55,568 bases of DNA from Rhodococcus tukisamuensis NBRC 100609 (GCF_001894985.1 NZ_BCXG01000030.1:1-55568); one strand, 5' to 3'; counted from the first letter of the stretch, positions 9,900 to 19,485 are shown. The notes: generated from the sequence alone by a model not told the origin. A program made the numbers and translations.

Positions 9900-10478
9900 G
9901 TGGCAAAACGAGGTTCCTATGCGAAAGGCATCGAGCGGCGTGAGCAGATACTCGACGCCGCGCTGCGCGTGATCGCCGACCGCGGCTACCGGGCGACGTC
10001 GGTCAGTGAGCTGGCCGCCGCGGTCGGGCTGAGCCAGACGGGCATCCTGCACTACTTCGGCTCCAAGGAGGAGCTGTTCATCGCGGTGCTCCGCAAGCGT
10101 GACGAGTTGGATGCCGCGGCCCCGCGCGGTCGGCACCCGGTGGAAGCGTTCATCGACGTGATGCGAAAGAACGCCGAAGTGCCCGGGCTGGTCGAGCTTT
10201 TCGCCTACATGTCGGTGGAGGCATCCAACCCGGAGCACCCCGCCCACCAGTTCATGCTCGACCGGTACCGCGTCCTCACCGAACTGCTCGCGGGAGCTCT
10301 GCGCGAGATGCAGGATTCCGGGTCCCTCGCGCCCGACATCGACGTAACCTCAACGGCCACAGCGTTGGCGGCGCTCGCGGACGGGTTGCAGGTGCGATGG
10401 CTGCTCGATCCGACGATCGACATGGCGGCGCAGATCGAGCAGTTCTGGAATCAGATCGCCAGCCGTACCCAGGCCTGA
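9900..10478 (+). CDS. TetR/AcrR family transcriptional regulator
   Basis: 192 residues from GTG 9900. The N-terminal HTH is RREQILDAALRVIADRGYRATSVSELAAAVGLSQTGILHYFGSKEELF, laid out as in TetR, with helix 3 near GLSQTGILHYF. The C-terminal ligand domain has no recognisable motif. It stands alone in the same direction as smc, 50 bases downstream, ahead of a secreted esterase gene. Target genes and ligand are unknown. Confidence 0.9.
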   Translation: MAKRGSYAKGIERREQILDAALRVIADRGYRATSVSELAAAVGLSQTGILHYFGSKEELFIAVLRKRDELDAAAPRGRHPVEAFIDVMRKNAEVPGLVELFAYMSVEASNPEHPAHQFMLDRYRVLTELLAGALREMQDSGSLAPDIDVTSTATALAALADGLQVRWLLDPTIDMAAQIEQFWNQIASRTQA

Positions 10479-10631
10479 CGAGTCCCGCGCCCTTCGCGAA
10501 GAGTCGGCCGGGAATCACACCCTTGTCAGTGAAACACTGAGCGGTATACGGTTTCCAGATCGTGATCGGCATCACGGCTGCCTGGCCGTGTGACGGCCGG
10601 CGCGACGGCACACGACCAAGGGGAGAATGCT

Positions 10632-11504
10632 GTGGGGTTGAAGGCTGGAGTCAGACGGTTCGTGGCGGCCGTGGGGGTGCTGGCCGCGGTGACCGGTGTC
10701 GCATCGGGCGCGTCCGCATCGGCGGATCCCGCACCCGGCCTCGAGTACGTCAATCTGGGCGACAGCTTCAGCGCCGGATCCGGCGTCTCCCCGATGGTGG
10801 CGGGGACGCCTTTCGAGTGCTGGCAGTCGGAGCGGAACTTCGCGCACATCGTGGCCGCGGAGCGGGGCTACCGGCTCACCGACGTGAGCTGCGGCGGCGC
10901 GACGACGCAGGACTTCTACGAGGCGCAGTACCAGAGCACGCGACCTCAGCTCGAGGCTCTCACGCCCACAACCGAACTGGTCACCCTGATGATCGGCGGC
11001 AACAACAACAGCACCTTCGCGGGCGCGATGGCCCGCTGCATCGGCGCCATGGTGTCGAACCCCGGCGCGTTCGAGCCCTGCCGAGTGCAGAACGCGTCCG
11101 GACTGTCCGATCCGGTTGTCAACGAGACCTATCCCGCTCTGGTCACCGCGCTCCGCGACATTCATGCCAGGTCGCCGCGTGCCCAGGTAGTGATCGCCGG
11201 CTACCCGTGGCTGCTGCCCGCGAGCGGGAGTTGCTCGCCCCAGATGCCGCTGGCCGAGGGCGATGTCAGCTACCTGCGCGACCTGCAGGCCACGCTGAAC
11301 GACGCGGTCAGGCGCGCCGCCGCGGAGACCGACTCGACCTTCGTCGACATGTCGCAGGTCTCCGAGGGTCGCGACGGCTGCAAGCCGGCCGCGGAGCGAC
11401 TGGTCGAGCCGATGCTCTTCGCGAACCAGCCGGTTCCGGTGCACCCGAACGCTGCCGGTGAGCGTGCGCTCGCCGACCAGGTGCTGGCGGCGATCGGGCA
11501 GTAG
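10632..11504 (+). CDS. Secreted SGNH/GDSL-family esterase or lipase
   Basis: 290 residues from GTG 10632, preceded by aaggggagaa. Residues 1-31 form a Sec signal peptide (Arg pair, AAVGVLAAVTGVASG core, ASA cleavage site). The SGNH blocks are visible: nucleophile Ser in YVNLGDSFSAGSG (block I), the block III Asn in MIGGNNN, and catalytic His in VPVHPNAAG (block V). Spaced Cys residues suggest disulfides, as in the Streptomyces scabies esterase group. It likely hydrolyses acyl esters or lipids outside the cell; the substrate is unknown. Confidence 0.9.
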   Translation: MGLKAGVRRFVAAVGVLAAVTGVASGASASADPAPGLEYVNLGDSFSAGSGVSPMVAGTPFECWQSERNFAHIVAAERGYRLTDVSCGGATTQDFYEAQYQSTRPQLEALTPTTELVTLMIGGNNNSTFAGAMARCIGAMVSNPGAFEPCRVQNASGLSDPVVNETYPALVTALRDIHARSPRAQVVIAGYPWLLPASGSCSPQMPLAEGDVSYLRDLQATLNDAVRRAAAETDSTFVDMSQVSEGRDGCKPAAERLVEPMLFANQPVPVHPNAAGERALADQVLAAIGQ

Positions 11505-11521
11505 TCGGCCCGGGTAGGAGG

Positions 11522-11565
11522 TTCGCCCTGGCTCCCGGTTCCCTCGGACCGGAAGCCGGGGCGAA
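11522..11565 (+). terminator. Hairpin after the SGNH esterase gene
   Basis: 18-base arms 11522-11539 and 11548-11565 pair with one G-U and one mismatch around a short loop. It lies 17 bases after the stop, without a U-tract. Probable intrinsic terminator. Confidence 0.55.
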
Positions 11566-11630
11566 TTCGTGTCGATCGTGCCCGCCTCCATAATCGGACA
11601 TGATCTGCCAGTACCCGTGAGGAGCCCATC

Positions 11631-12452
11631 GTGAGCGAGACCGTCGCACCGTCCCATCCGTTCGACGCCGCCGTCGGCCTGACCCCGGCCGGTGACGGTC
11701 GTTTCGCCGGGCACACGTCCGCGGACTACGCCAACATGGTCGGCCCGTTCGGCGGCATCACCGCCGCGGCGCTGGTGCGGGCGGTGCAGCTGCACCCGGA
11801 CCGGCTCGGCGACCCGTTGTCGTTGACGGTCAACTTCGCCGGGCCCGTCGCCGAGGGCCAGTTCGACATCTCCGCCCGGCCGGTGCGGACCAACCGGTCG
11901 ACCCAGCACTGGGCGCTCGAATTGACCCAGGACGGGGTCGTCGCGACCACCGCGACCGCGGTGTTCGGCACCCGCCGCGACACCTGGTCTTCCGACGAGA
12001 TCACGATCCCGGCGGTTCCCGCTGCGGATTCCGTTGCGCCCGAATCATTCCCGGACTTCATCGCCTGGGCCCGCAACTACGAGATGCGGTTTGTCGAGGG
12101 CGGTATCCCCAAGCTGGAATCGGTCGAACACCCGACCTCCACCTCGACGCTGTGGGTGCGCGACACCCCGGCCCGTCCGCTGGACTTCCCCGCGCTGACG
12201 GCCATGAGCGATGTCTTCTTTCCCCGGGTGTTCCTGCGCCGCGGAAAGTTCGTGCCGGCCGGTACCGTCACGTTGACGGTGTACTTCCACGCCGACGCGG
12301 CCGCGCTCGCCGAGCAGGCGGATACCGCGGTGCTCGGCTCGGCCCGCGCGCAACGGTTCGGCAAGGGCTACTTCGACCAGTCCGCGGAACTGTGGGGACG
12401 CGACGGGGTGCTGCTGGCCACCGCCCACCAGCTCGTGTACTCCAAGGACTGA
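11631..12452 (+). CDS. TesB-like acyl-CoA thioesterase family protein (double hotdog)
   Basis: 273 residues from GTG 11631 with gtgagg upstream. The N-terminal hotdog half has NMVGPFGGITAAALVRAVQLHPDR, the usual glycine turn of TesB-like proteins, followed by LSLTVNFAGPVAEG. The C-terminal half holds LTAMSDVFFPRVFLRR and GTVTLTVYFHADAAAL. The family cleaves acyl-CoA thioesters. It converges on the amidohydrolase gene, and a long stem-loop lies between them. A link to the neighbouring acyl-CoA ligase operon is plausible but unproven. Confidence 0.85.
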   Translation: MSETVAPSHPFDAAVGLTPAGDGRFAGHTSADYANMVGPFGGITAAALVRAVQLHPDRLGDPLSLTVNFAGPVAEGQFDISARPVRTNRSTQHWALELTQDGVVATTATAVFGTRRDTWSSDEITIPAVPAADSVAPESFPDFIAWARNYEMRFVEGGIPKLESVEHPTSTSTLWVRDTPARPLDFPALTAMSDVFFPRVFLRRGKFVPAGTVTLTVYFHADAAALAEQADTAVLGSARAQRFGKGYFDQSAELWGRDGVLLATAHQLVYSKD

Positions 12453-12460
12453 CCGCGACC

Positions 12461-12523
12461 GACGGACGGGCGGTTGCCCGGGCCTGACCCCTCGGTCCAT
12501 GCCCCGACAACCGCCCGTCCGTC
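12461..12523. terminator. 16-bp inverted repeat between convergent genes
   Basis: Arms GACGGACGGGCGGTTG at 12461-12476 and its exact reverse complement at 12508-12523 surround a 31-base loop. It fills the gap between the thioesterase and the amidohydrolase genes and probably terminates both. Confidence 0.65.
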
Positions 12524-12529
12524 CGCCGG

Positions 12530-14272
12530 CTATCCGGCGCGCAGGAACCGTCCCGTCCGCTTGGTGCCGAGCACGGGCGTCGGCCGGCCGTCTCGGACGA
12601 CGCATTCGCCGCCGACGAACACCGCTGTCACCGCATCGTCGTTCCGGTTGACCATTCTGGAAAGCCCGTCGTACTCCGGGACCGGGCACTCGGCATAGGC
12701 GTCGAGTGAGGCGTCGAGATGCTCCGGGTCGAGTACCACCACGTCGGCCCGGTCACCCTCGCGCAGGTGTCCGGCGTCGAGCCCGTACCAGTCGGCGAGC
12801 TCGCCGGTGAGCCGGTGCACCGCCTGCTCCGTGGACATGAACGGAGTCCCCGCCTGCTCTGCGTCGCGGACGCGACGCAGCAGGCGGAGGCCGAAGTTGT
12901 AGAACGCCATGTTGCGCAGGTGCGCGCCCGCGTCGGAGAAGCCCAGCTGCACACCGGGATCGGACGCGAACTTGTTGAGCACCTCGGGACGGTGGTTCGA
13001 GATCGTGGTGCGCCATCGAACCTTGGTGCCGTATTCGACCACCAGGTCGAGGAAGGCGTCCACCGGGTGCACCCCACCCCGCTCGACCCCGACCTGACCG
13101 AAGGTCTTGCCGATCACGGAATCGTCCGGGCACTCGACGATCTCGGCGTCGAAGAAGTCTCGGTGCCAGACCCGCGGACCGTACTTCTTGTCGTAGTCCT
13201 TGCGGAACCGGCGGCGGTAGGCCTCGTCGGCCAGCAGCGCGCTGCGCGCCTCGAGCTGGTTGGACAGGTCCAGCGCCGCGGCCCCGGACCCGAACTCCTC
13301 GAAGACCGGCAGGTCGATGCCGTCGGAGTACACCTCGAACGGGACGGGCAGGTGCTGCCACCGGAAGTTGCCGCGCAGCCCGTTGACCACCCGTGCCATC
13401 GCCGGGAAGACGTGCGCCACAGCCGGAATCGCCTTGACGTCGGCGGCCGAGAGCAGGCTCACCTTCAACGGGCGGCGGAAGAGCCCCACGCTGCTCAGCG
13501 CCAACGCGACCATGGACTGCGGGCGGCCCACGTCCGGGCCGGCCTGCAACGCCCGGCCCCGCCGACGCAGGATCGCCGTCAGCCGGCGACGTTCCTGCCG
13601 CGTCGAGTACGTCGAGGGCAGGGTCCGGGACCGGCAGACCTCGCCGTCGAGCTTGTCGAAGAGCAGTTCCTGCGAGGACATGCCGATGAAGCCCGCGTCG
13701 AGCGCCTCCTCGAGCTTGGCTGCCATCGCGTCGAGTTCCGCGGGAGTGGGCTTGACGTCCTTGCGGGTCGACCGGTCCAGGCCCATCTGCGCGGTACGAA
13801 TGTCCGAGTGGCCGATGAAGGAGGCCACGTTCGGGCCCAACGGCAACGCCTCGATCGCCTCGACGTACTCGTGCGCCGAGGTCCAGGTCTTGGACTCGGT
13901 GAGCGTGTCGACCACGTGTTTGCGCGGGATGGCCTCGACCCGGCCGAACAGGTCTCCCGCGTCGGAGGGGCCGGCGTGGACGGCCGACAGCGAGCACGAC
14001 CCCAGGAAGATCGAGGTGACGCCGTGGCGCACCGACTCCTTCAGGCCCGGGCTGAGGATGACCTCGACGTCGTAGTGGGTGTGGATGTCGACCATGCCGG
14101 GCATGACCCACTTCCCGGCGGCGTCGAGAACCTGCGGGCAGTCCGCCTCGTCGAGCGGGTCGACCGAGACGGCAGCGACGCGTCCGTCCCGGATGCCGAG
14201 GTTGCGGGTCTGGGACCTCGCGCCGGTGCCGTCGAACCAACGGCCGTTCTTGATGATTGCGTCGTAGCTCAT
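12530..14272 (-). CDS. D-aminoacylase-like amidohydrolase (amidohydrolase family 3)
   Basis: 580 residues from ATG 14272, with ggagag upstream. Metal-binding residues are visible: HxH in GMVDIHTHYDVE (about residue 65), the SCS segment near 95 at the position of the family's Cys ligand, FIGHSDIR, TISNHRPE, and the catalytic Asp in GFSDAGAHLRN. The family hydrolyses N-acyl-D-amino acids and related amides in the cytoplasm. It is the last gene of the monooxygenase-esterase-ligase operon, 49 bases after the ligase. As I recall, M. tuberculosis carries a similar gene (Rv2913c) in its ffh-rpsP region. Its substrate here is unknown. Confidence 0.85.
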   Translation of the reverse strand: MSYDAIIKNGRWFDGTGARSQTRNLGIRDGRVAAVSVDPLDEADCPQVLDAAGKWVMPGMVDIHTHYDVEVILSPGLKESVRHGVTSIFLGSCSLSAVHAGPSDAGDLFGRVEAIPRKHVVDTLTESKTWTSAHEYVEAIEALPLGPNVASFIGHSDIRTAQMGLDRSTRKDVKPTPAELDAMAAKLEEALDAGFIGMSSQELLFDKLDGEVCRSRTLPSTYSTRQERRRLTAILRRRGRALQAGPDVGRPQSMVALALSSVGLFRRPLKVSLLSAADVKAIPAVAHVFPAMARVVNGLRGNFRWQHLPVPFEVYSDGIDLPVFEEFGSGAAALDLSNQLEARSALLADEAYRRRFRKDYDKKYGPRVWHRDFFDAEIVECPDDSVIGKTFGQVGVERGGVHPVDAFLDLVVEYGTKVRWRTTISNHRPEVLNKFASDPGVQLGFSDAGAHLRNMAFYNFGLRLLRRVRDAEQAGTPFMSTEQAVHRLTGELADWYGLDAGHLREGDRADVVVLDPEHLDASLDAYAECPVPEYDGLSRMVNRNDDAVTAVFVGGECVVRDGRPTPVLGTKRTGRFLRAG

Positions 14273-14321
14273 GGCTGAGCTCTCCATTCTCGAATTTCGT
14301 CGATTGCCGACCGGGAGTCCA

Positions 14322-15983
14322 TCAGAGGACCACCTTGGTACGCATCGTCTTGCCGGTTGCGTTGCGGGGCAGCGGGACGGTGGTGATCCGCCACTGTGCC
14401 GGGATCTTGAAGTAGGCGAGGCGGTCGCCGGCGAACGCCCGCAGTTCCTCTTCCGTGACGGCGTCCTCCGACCGTGCGACCACCACCACGGCCACCTCCT
14501 GGCCGAGGTCGGCGTGGTCCACGCCGAGCACCACGCACTCGAGGACCTCGGGGTGCTCGTCGAGGCACTGCTCGATCTCCATCGGGTAGACGTTCTCGCC
14601 GCCGCGCAGGATCAGGTCCGACCGTCGTCCGGTGAGCCGGACCATGCCGTTCTCGATCACGCCGAAGTCGCCGGTGTGCAGCCAGCGGTCCTCACTGATC
14701 GTCGCGGCGGTGGCCTCGGGGTTGTCCCAGTAGCCGAGCATCACGTAGGGGCTGCGGGCGCAGATCTCGCCCTCGACGCCGTCGGGGACCTTCTCCCCGA
14801 ACGGATCCCGGACCTCCACGGCGACCCCGATGATGGGCCGGCCGAGGGTGCCGGGGAAGTGCGCGAGATCCAGGGGAGTGGCGACGGAGATCGCGGTGGC
14901 GCTCTCGGTCTGGCCGTAGCTGTCGACGAGGGAGTTGCGCGCGAACGGCACCTTCTCGCGCAGCCGGTCCTGGAACGCCGCGGACGACGGCGCCGCCGAC
15001 AGCGCGAACGCGGTGACCGAGGAGAGGTCGTAGCGCGAGAGGTCCTCGTGCTCGAGCAGGCGGTTGGCCATCGTGGGGACGGCGGCCCAGTTGGTCACGC
15101 GTTCGCGTTCGACCAGCCGGAGCATCCGGTCCACGTCGAACGCGCCCTGGTAGATCACCACCGCGCCGCCCGTGGCCAGCCGCGGGACGGCCAGGTTGTG
15201 CAGGCTGGCGATGTGGAACAGCGGCGAGGTGAGCAGGTACCGCCGGTCGCTCGGGGCATCCGAGTTCGGGTCGCCGCCGGTGAACGCGGCGGCGAGCGCG
15301 TCGCTGAACCGGTGGTAGTCGATGGTCGCGAGCACGTTCCGGTGCGAGTGCACGGCGCCCTTGGGTCGGCCGCTGGTCCCGCTGGTGTAGAGGATCACCG
15401 CCGGATCGTCCTCGGCCACCTCGGTGTTCGGCAGCTCGGCGCTGGCGAACTCGGTGAACAGCTGGGGCAGGTCCTCCTCCATGGTGAGCACCGTGGTGTC
15501 CACGTCGAGGCCGGCGAGCACGGCGGCGCGCTTGGCGTCGGCGACCACGACAGTGGGCGTGGTGTGCTTGACGCCGTACTCGACCTCACGCGGGGCCCAC
15601 CAGGCGTTGAAGCCGACCGCGATCGCGCCGAGTGTCTGTGCCGCCCAGAAGGTGACGAGCCACTCGGGGCTGTTCGCGGCGAGGATGCCGATCCGGTCGC
15701 CCTTGCCGACGCCGTACCGCTCTCGCAGCGCGGTGGCGAGCGCGGCCACCGCGGCCCCGTGCTGGGCGTAGCTCATCCGGGTGTCCTCGGTGACCAGGTA
15801 GTCGCGGTCACCGTAGGCCAGCGAGGTCGCCAGCACGTCGCCGAGGGCCCGGTCGCGGTTCTTCATGATCGGGATGTCGGCACCGAGGACGTTCTCGACG
15901 CCGAGTTCGAACCGCCCGCCCGGGCCGGTGAGGCCCGCCATCACGGAGGCGATGTAGGCCTGGGGGTCAACAGAATTGGTCAC
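14322..15983 (-). CDS. Acyl-CoA ligase / AMP-dependent synthetase (FadD type)
   Basis: 553 residues from GTG 15983, with aaagagg upstream. It activates a carboxylic acid through acyl-AMP to acyl-CoA. The ANL motifs are in order: P-loop [11 protein letters not shown] (about 196), [10 protein letters not shown] (about 330), [19 protein letters not shown] (about 415), and the C-terminal [11 protein letters not shown] with the catalytic Lys. Its start overlaps the stop of the preceding esterase gene by four bases (GTGA), implying translational coupling. In this operon it probably activates the acid released by the esterase. Confidence 0.92.
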   Translation of the reverse strand: MTNSVDPQAYIASVMAGLTGPGGRFELGVENVLGADIPIMKNRDRALGDVLATSLAYGDRDYLVTEDTRMSYAQHGAAVAALATALRERYGVGKGDRIGILAANSPEWLVTFWAAQTLGAIAVGFNAWWAPREVEYGVKHTTPTVVVADAKRAAVLAGLDVDTTVLTMEEDLPQLFTEFASAELPNTEVAEDDPAVILYTSGTSGRPKGAVHSHRNVLATIDYHRFSDALAAAFTGGDPNSDAPSDRRYLLTSPLFHIASLHNLAVPRLATGGAVVIYQGAFDVDRMLRLVERERVTNWAAVPTMANRLLEHEDLSRYDLSSVTAFALSAAPSSAAFQDRLREKVPFARNSLVDSYGQTESATAISVATPLDLAHFPGTLGRPIIGVAVEVRDPFGEKVPDGVEGEICARSPYVMLGYWDNPEATAATISEDRWLHTGDFGVIENGMVRLTGRRSDLILRGGENVYPMEIEQCLDEHPEVLECVVLGVDHADLGQEVAVVVVARSEDAVTEEELRAFAGDRLAYFKIPAQWRITTVPLPRNATGKTMRTKVVL

Positions 15984-17143
15984 CGGGAAACCTCTTTCCG
16001 TGCCGCGTGAACGGCCTCGTTGGTGGCGTGCAGGTACGCGTCGCTGCGGTCGGAGCCGATCAGCCCCGGCGCCATCTTGTTCATCGTGTAGGCGAAGGTG
16101 ATCCGGTTGTCGAGGTCGTTGACGAGCATCGACCCGCCGAAGCCGGCCCACCAGCACACCCGGCCGTCGCGCACCAGCGGGGCGGTGTCGGGGTGGGGGA
16201 GACCGTAGCCGATGCCGAACCGCAGCGGGGTGAGGATGGCCAGGTCGATGCCGTCGGCCTGCTGCTCGAAGATCAGGTCGATGGTGGCCTGCGAGAGCAG
16301 ACGTGTGCCGTCCAGTTCGCCGCCGCAGGAGATCAGCGACTGCAGGCGGGCGACCGAGCGCGCGTTGCCGTGACCGTTCATGGCGCCGAGCTCCGCCTGC
16401 CGCCAGTCGGCGGTGTTGACCTTCTCCAGGTCGAGCCACGGGCTGGTCACCGACTTGACCAGGATGCTGTCCTGGTCGAGCGTGGACATGTCGAAGTCGA
16501 TTGCCGGCGCCGGGATCATCGGCGCGATCCGGCCGAAGTGCTCGGGGCCGGTGCCGATGTGGAAGTCGGCTCCCAGCGGTCCCGCCAGCTCCTCGGCGAA
16601 GAAGCGCCCCAGGCTGCGGCCGTCCACTCGCCGGATCACCTCGCCGACCAGGTGCCCGTAGTTCAGCGCCTGGTAGCCCGACGCGGTGCCCGGCTCCCAC
16701 CAGGGCGCCTGCGTGGCCAGCCGGGCGCTGGCAGCTTCGGTGTCGTAGATGTCCTCGAGTTCGATCGGTCGCTCCCAGCCGGACACCCCGGAGGTGTGCG
16801 AGAGCAGGTGCCGAACCTCGATGTCCGCCTTGCCGTTTGCCGCGAACTCGGGCCAGTAGTGCGAGACCTTCTGGTAGACGTCGATCTCGCCTCGTTCGAC
16901 GAGGAGCAGCGCGGACAGCGCCGTCATCGTCTTGGTGAGCGAGAAGACGTTGACGATCGTGTCCTCGGCCCACGGCGTGGTCTGCTCCTGGTCGGCGTAG
17001 CCGCCCCAGACGTCGACGACCGGCTGCCCGTCGAGGGTCACGCAGATCGACGCCCCGAGCTCCTCACCCGACGCGAGCTGCTGTTCGAGTGCCTCGCGGA
17101 CCGGCTCGAAGCCCTCCGCGCAGAATCCCTGTGTCAGTGTCAT
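15980..17143 (-). CDS. Serine hydrolase, class C beta-lactamase/EstB family
   Basis: 387 residues without a signal peptide, so probably cytoplasmic. The catalytic SxxK is FSLTKTM near residue 68, the YxN motif is in [10 protein letters not shown], and the third motif position carries WWAGFGGS. These motifs mark the EstB-type esterases of the beta-lactamase fold, which cleave esters rather than lactams. It starts 12 bases after the monooxygenase and overlaps the ligase by four. It could hydrolyse the ester made by a Baeyer-Villiger reaction. Confidence 0.9.
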   Translation of the reverse strand: MTLTQGFCAEGFEPVREALEQQLASGEELGASICVTLDGQPVVDVWGGYADQEQTTPWAEDTIVNVFSLTKTMTALSALLLVERGEIDVYQKVSHYWPEFAANGKADIEVRHLLSHTSGVSGWERPIELEDIYDTEAASARLATQAPWWEPGTASGYQALNYGHLVGEVIRRVDGRSLGRFFAEELAGPLGADFHIGTGPEHFGRIAPMIPAPAIDFDMSTLDQDSILVKSVTSPWLDLEKVNTADWRQAELGAMNGHGNARSVARLQSLISCGGELDGTRLLSQATIDLIFEQQADGIDLAILTPLRFGIGYGLPHPDTAPLVRDGRVCWWAGFGGSMLVNDLDNRITFAYTMNKMAPGLIGSDRSDAYLHATNEAVHAARKEVSR

Positions 17144-17155
17144 GTCGTTGTCCTC

Positions 17156-18523
17156 TCACACGTTCTGCATGGCACGGGCCGGCACGGGCAGGGTGTTGCC
17201 GGCGGCCTGGGCGCGCTTGCCGCCGCTGACGATCTCCTTCTTCAGGTTGCGCACGTACGGGTCGAACTCGCACTGGATGGTGTGCCTGGGGGACTTGTAG
17301 TACGGCTTGAGGTAGTACTCCTCGTCGGCGGCGAGGACGGCGCCCATCTCGCTGGGGGCCGGCGGCAGGTACTTGCCCGCGAGATAGGCGGCGACGAGCT
17401 TGCTCTGCTGCTCGGCAAAGTTCACCAGGGTCGGCATCGGCTGCGCGAGGCCCATGAAGAACAGATTGTCGATGTCGGGCTTCATCATCCGCTTGAACAG
17501 CGGGAAACGGTTCTCGCTGTCGGGCAACAGGTTCGGATCGGTGAAGAACGGGAAGCTGATGTGGTAACCGGTGGCGCAGACGATCACGTCGACATCCAGG
17601 GTGCTTCCGTCGGTGAAGCGCACCTGCTTGCCTTCCAACGCGGCGATGGCCGGCTTGAACGCGATGTCGCCCGAGCCCGCCTTGCCGAGGAACTCGCCGC
17701 TCGCGGACGGGTGCGCCTGGAAGGGCAGGTGGTCGGGCTTGGGCAGGCCGTAGCCCTCCATGGTGCCGAGGTTCTTGTCCAGGAAGCGCCGTTGAAGCGC
17801 CAGGGAGAGCGTGCGCGGCATCCAGGCGGGCATCGACATCTTGTCGCCGGCCTTGCCCTTGAGGTACTTCGGCAGCACCCAGACGCCGCGGCGGGCGGAG
17901 ACGGTCAGTGTCTTGGCCAGGAAGCGCTGCGAGAGCTCGGAGGCGATGTCGAGGCCGGAGTTGCCCATCCCGACCACCACGACGTTCTTGCCGCGCATGT
18001 CGATCGGGTCGAACGGGTCGTTGTACTCGTGGCTGTGGATGAGCGTGCCGTCGAACTCGCCGGGGTAGTCCGGGGTCCGCGGGTCCCAGTGGTGGCCGTT
18101 GCACACGATCAGCGCGTCGTAGGTGCGCGCCTCGCCGGTGGACAGCGTGACCGTCCACAGGCCGTCGTCATCGCGCTCCGCCCGCTCGACGGAGGTGTTG
18201 AACGTGATCTTCTCCCGCAGGCCGAAGTGGTCGACGTAGTCCTTGAAGTACTGGAACAGCTGCGAGTGGTGCGGGAAGTCGGGCCACTCGGCGGGCACCG
18301 GGAAGTCCTCGAAGGCCAGTCGCCACTTCGAGGTGTCGATGTGCAGGCTCTGGTAGCAGGCCGACATGCCGTTCGGGTTCTTGAAGTACCAGTTCCCGCC
18401 GACCTCGTCGGAGGCCTCGAAGCAGTCGAACGGGATGCCGAACTCCTGGAGGCGCTTGGCGGTGGTGATTCCTGACGGACCGGCGCCGATGATGCAGACG
18501 CGAGGCAAGTTCGGGGAGTGCAT
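17156..18523 (-). CDS. Flavin-containing monooxygenase, possibly Baeyer-Villiger type
   Basis: 455 residues from ATG 18523, with agagaag upstream. The FAD Rossmann motif is VCIIGAGPSG (residues 9-18), the FMO fingerprint F-x-G-x3-H-x3-Y/P region is FDGTLIHSHEYND (about 157-169), and the NADPH Rossmann motif is VVVVGMGNSGLDIA. ATGYH near residue 315 is the usual FMO/BVMO linker motif. It uses NADPH and O2 to insert oxygen into a ketone or oxidise N or S. First gene of a four-gene operon that continues with an esterase and an acyl-CoA ligase, which favours a ketone-to-ester reaction. Confidence 0.9.
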   Translation of the reverse strand: MHSPNLPRVCIIGAGPSGITTAKRLQEFGIPFDCFEASDEVGGNWYFKNPNGMSACYQSLHIDTSKWRLAFEDFPVPAEWPDFPHHSQLFQYFKDYVDHFGLREKITFNTSVERAERDDDGLWTVTLSTGEARTYDALIVCNGHHWDPRTPDYPGEFDGTLIHSHEYNDPFDPIDMRGKNVVVVGMGNSGLDIASELSQRFLAKTLTVSARRGVWVLPKYLKGKAGDKMSMPAWMPRTLSLALQRRFLDKNLGTMEGYGLPKPDHLPFQAHPSASGEFLGKAGSGDIAFKPAIAALEGKQVRFTDGSTLDVDVIVCATGYHISFPFFTDPNLLPDSENRFPLFKRMMKPDIDNLFFMGLAQPMPTLVNFAEQQSKLVAAYLAGKYLPPAPSEMGAVLAADEEYYLKPYYKSPRHTIQCEFDPYVRNLKKEIVSGGKRAQAAGNTLPVPARAMQNV

Positions 18524-18648
18524 GGCTTCTCTTTCTGCCGGGGTCGGTGGGCCGCCGTCTCGTGTCTTCCCGGTCGTCGCGGCGTGGTGCCGGGAGAACT
18601 TCGACTGTGACTGTTGCGGCACGTACGACTCGATGTGACCTACGACAT

Positions 18649-18676
18649 AGAATATCTTTGACTGACGGACTGTCAA
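18649..18676 (-). promoter_or_regulatory. Promoter of the monooxygenase operon overlapped by a 19-bp dyad (putative TetR operator)
   Basis: Reading the minus strand, TTGACA (18671-18676) is followed after 16 bases by TATTCT (18649-18654), a good sigma-70-like promoter 126 bases before the monooxygenase start. The plus-strand sequence 18658-18676, TTGACTGACGGACTGTCAA, is an imperfect dyad with five perfectly matched outer bases per arm. It covers the -35 and most of the spacer. A repressor bound there would block transcription; the divergent TetR is the obvious candidate. Confidence 0.6.
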
Positions 18677-18740
18677 GTGAATGACGTAAAGTTGATTTCG
18701 TTGCGGTACGGCGACTGTCCGAGCCGCGGGTAACCTTCGA

Positions 18741-19388
18741 TTGGTGGTGGATGCAGTGAGCAATGCGACAGGTACCGGCAGCCGGCGCGGCACGCTGCGA
18801 GCTGAACAGAAGCGGGCAACCCGCGCCCGGCTGGTGGAGTCGGCACGTGGGCTCTTCGCCGCCCGGGGGTACGCGGCGGTGACGGTCGACGACATCGCCG
18901 CTGACGTCGGATGCAGCCGGGCGACCTTCTACCTGCACTTCTCGGGCAAGGTGGAGATCCTGCTGGAGTTGGCCCAGGAGGGTCTGGCACCGAGCGCGCT
19001 GGCCTTCTATCAAGACCTCGACCGGGTGCTCGAGACCGGATCGCGCGCCGAGTTCGCGGACTGGATCACCCGGGCCATCGAGTGGTTCCACCAGTACAAG
19101 GAGATGCTCCCGGCCTGGGACGAGGCGACGGCGCTCGAGCCCGAGTTCCGTGCGATCGCCCGAGACGGAATCCTCGCCCTACCGAATTCGATGACGAGTT
19201 ACCTCGCGCGCTGGCCGGAGGGTCAGCGCGACGAGGCCCGCCTGCGCGTCGAACTCCTCGTGACCCAACTCGAACGGTTCTTCACCCGGTGGGCGATGCT
19301 GGGAACGATCGACGTCTCCGCCGAGCGTGCGGTGGAGGTCCTGACGGACATCTGGTTCCCCGCGTTGTCGGCGCCCGCCGCTCGGTAG
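18741..19388 (+). CDS. TetR family regulator divergent from the monooxygenase operon
   Basis: 215 residues from GTG 18741; GTGs at 18744 and 18753 are also possible starts. The HTH is RARLVESARGLFAARGYAAVTVDDIAADVGCSRATFYLHFSGKVEIL, a strong TetR match. The C-terminal domain is Glu/Arg-rich and unassigned. The gene is divergent from the flavin monooxygenase operon, and a dyad over that operon's promoter lies in the shared 217-base intergenic region, so it most likely represses the operon. The inducer is unknown. Confidence 0.9.
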   Translation: MVVDAVSNATGTGSRRGTLRAEQKRATRARLVESARGLFAARGYAAVTVDDIAADVGCSRATFYLHFSGKVEILLELAQEGLAPSALAFYQDLDRVLETGSRAEFADWITRAIEWFHQYKEMLPAWDEATALEPEFRAIARDGILALPNSMTSYLARWPEGQRDEARLRVELLVTQLERFFTRWAMLGTIDVSAERAVEVLTDIWFPALSAPAAR

Positions 19389-19485
19389 ACGACGGTCCGT
19401 ACAGGTCGCCGATCCGCCGGGGAGTTGCCGAACCCGGGTCGGCCGCGGCTTCGTGCCGCTGCGCTCCGCCTGACAGGATGGGGCG

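Noticed and set aside
12719-14278. Plus-strand open frame opposite the amidohydrolase
   Set aside because: Shadow of the minus-strand gene; Arg/His-rich translation.
16007-18475. Long plus-strand open frame through the esterase and monooxygenase genes
   Set aside because: Antisense to two well-supported enzymes, with low-complexity translation and no start signals.
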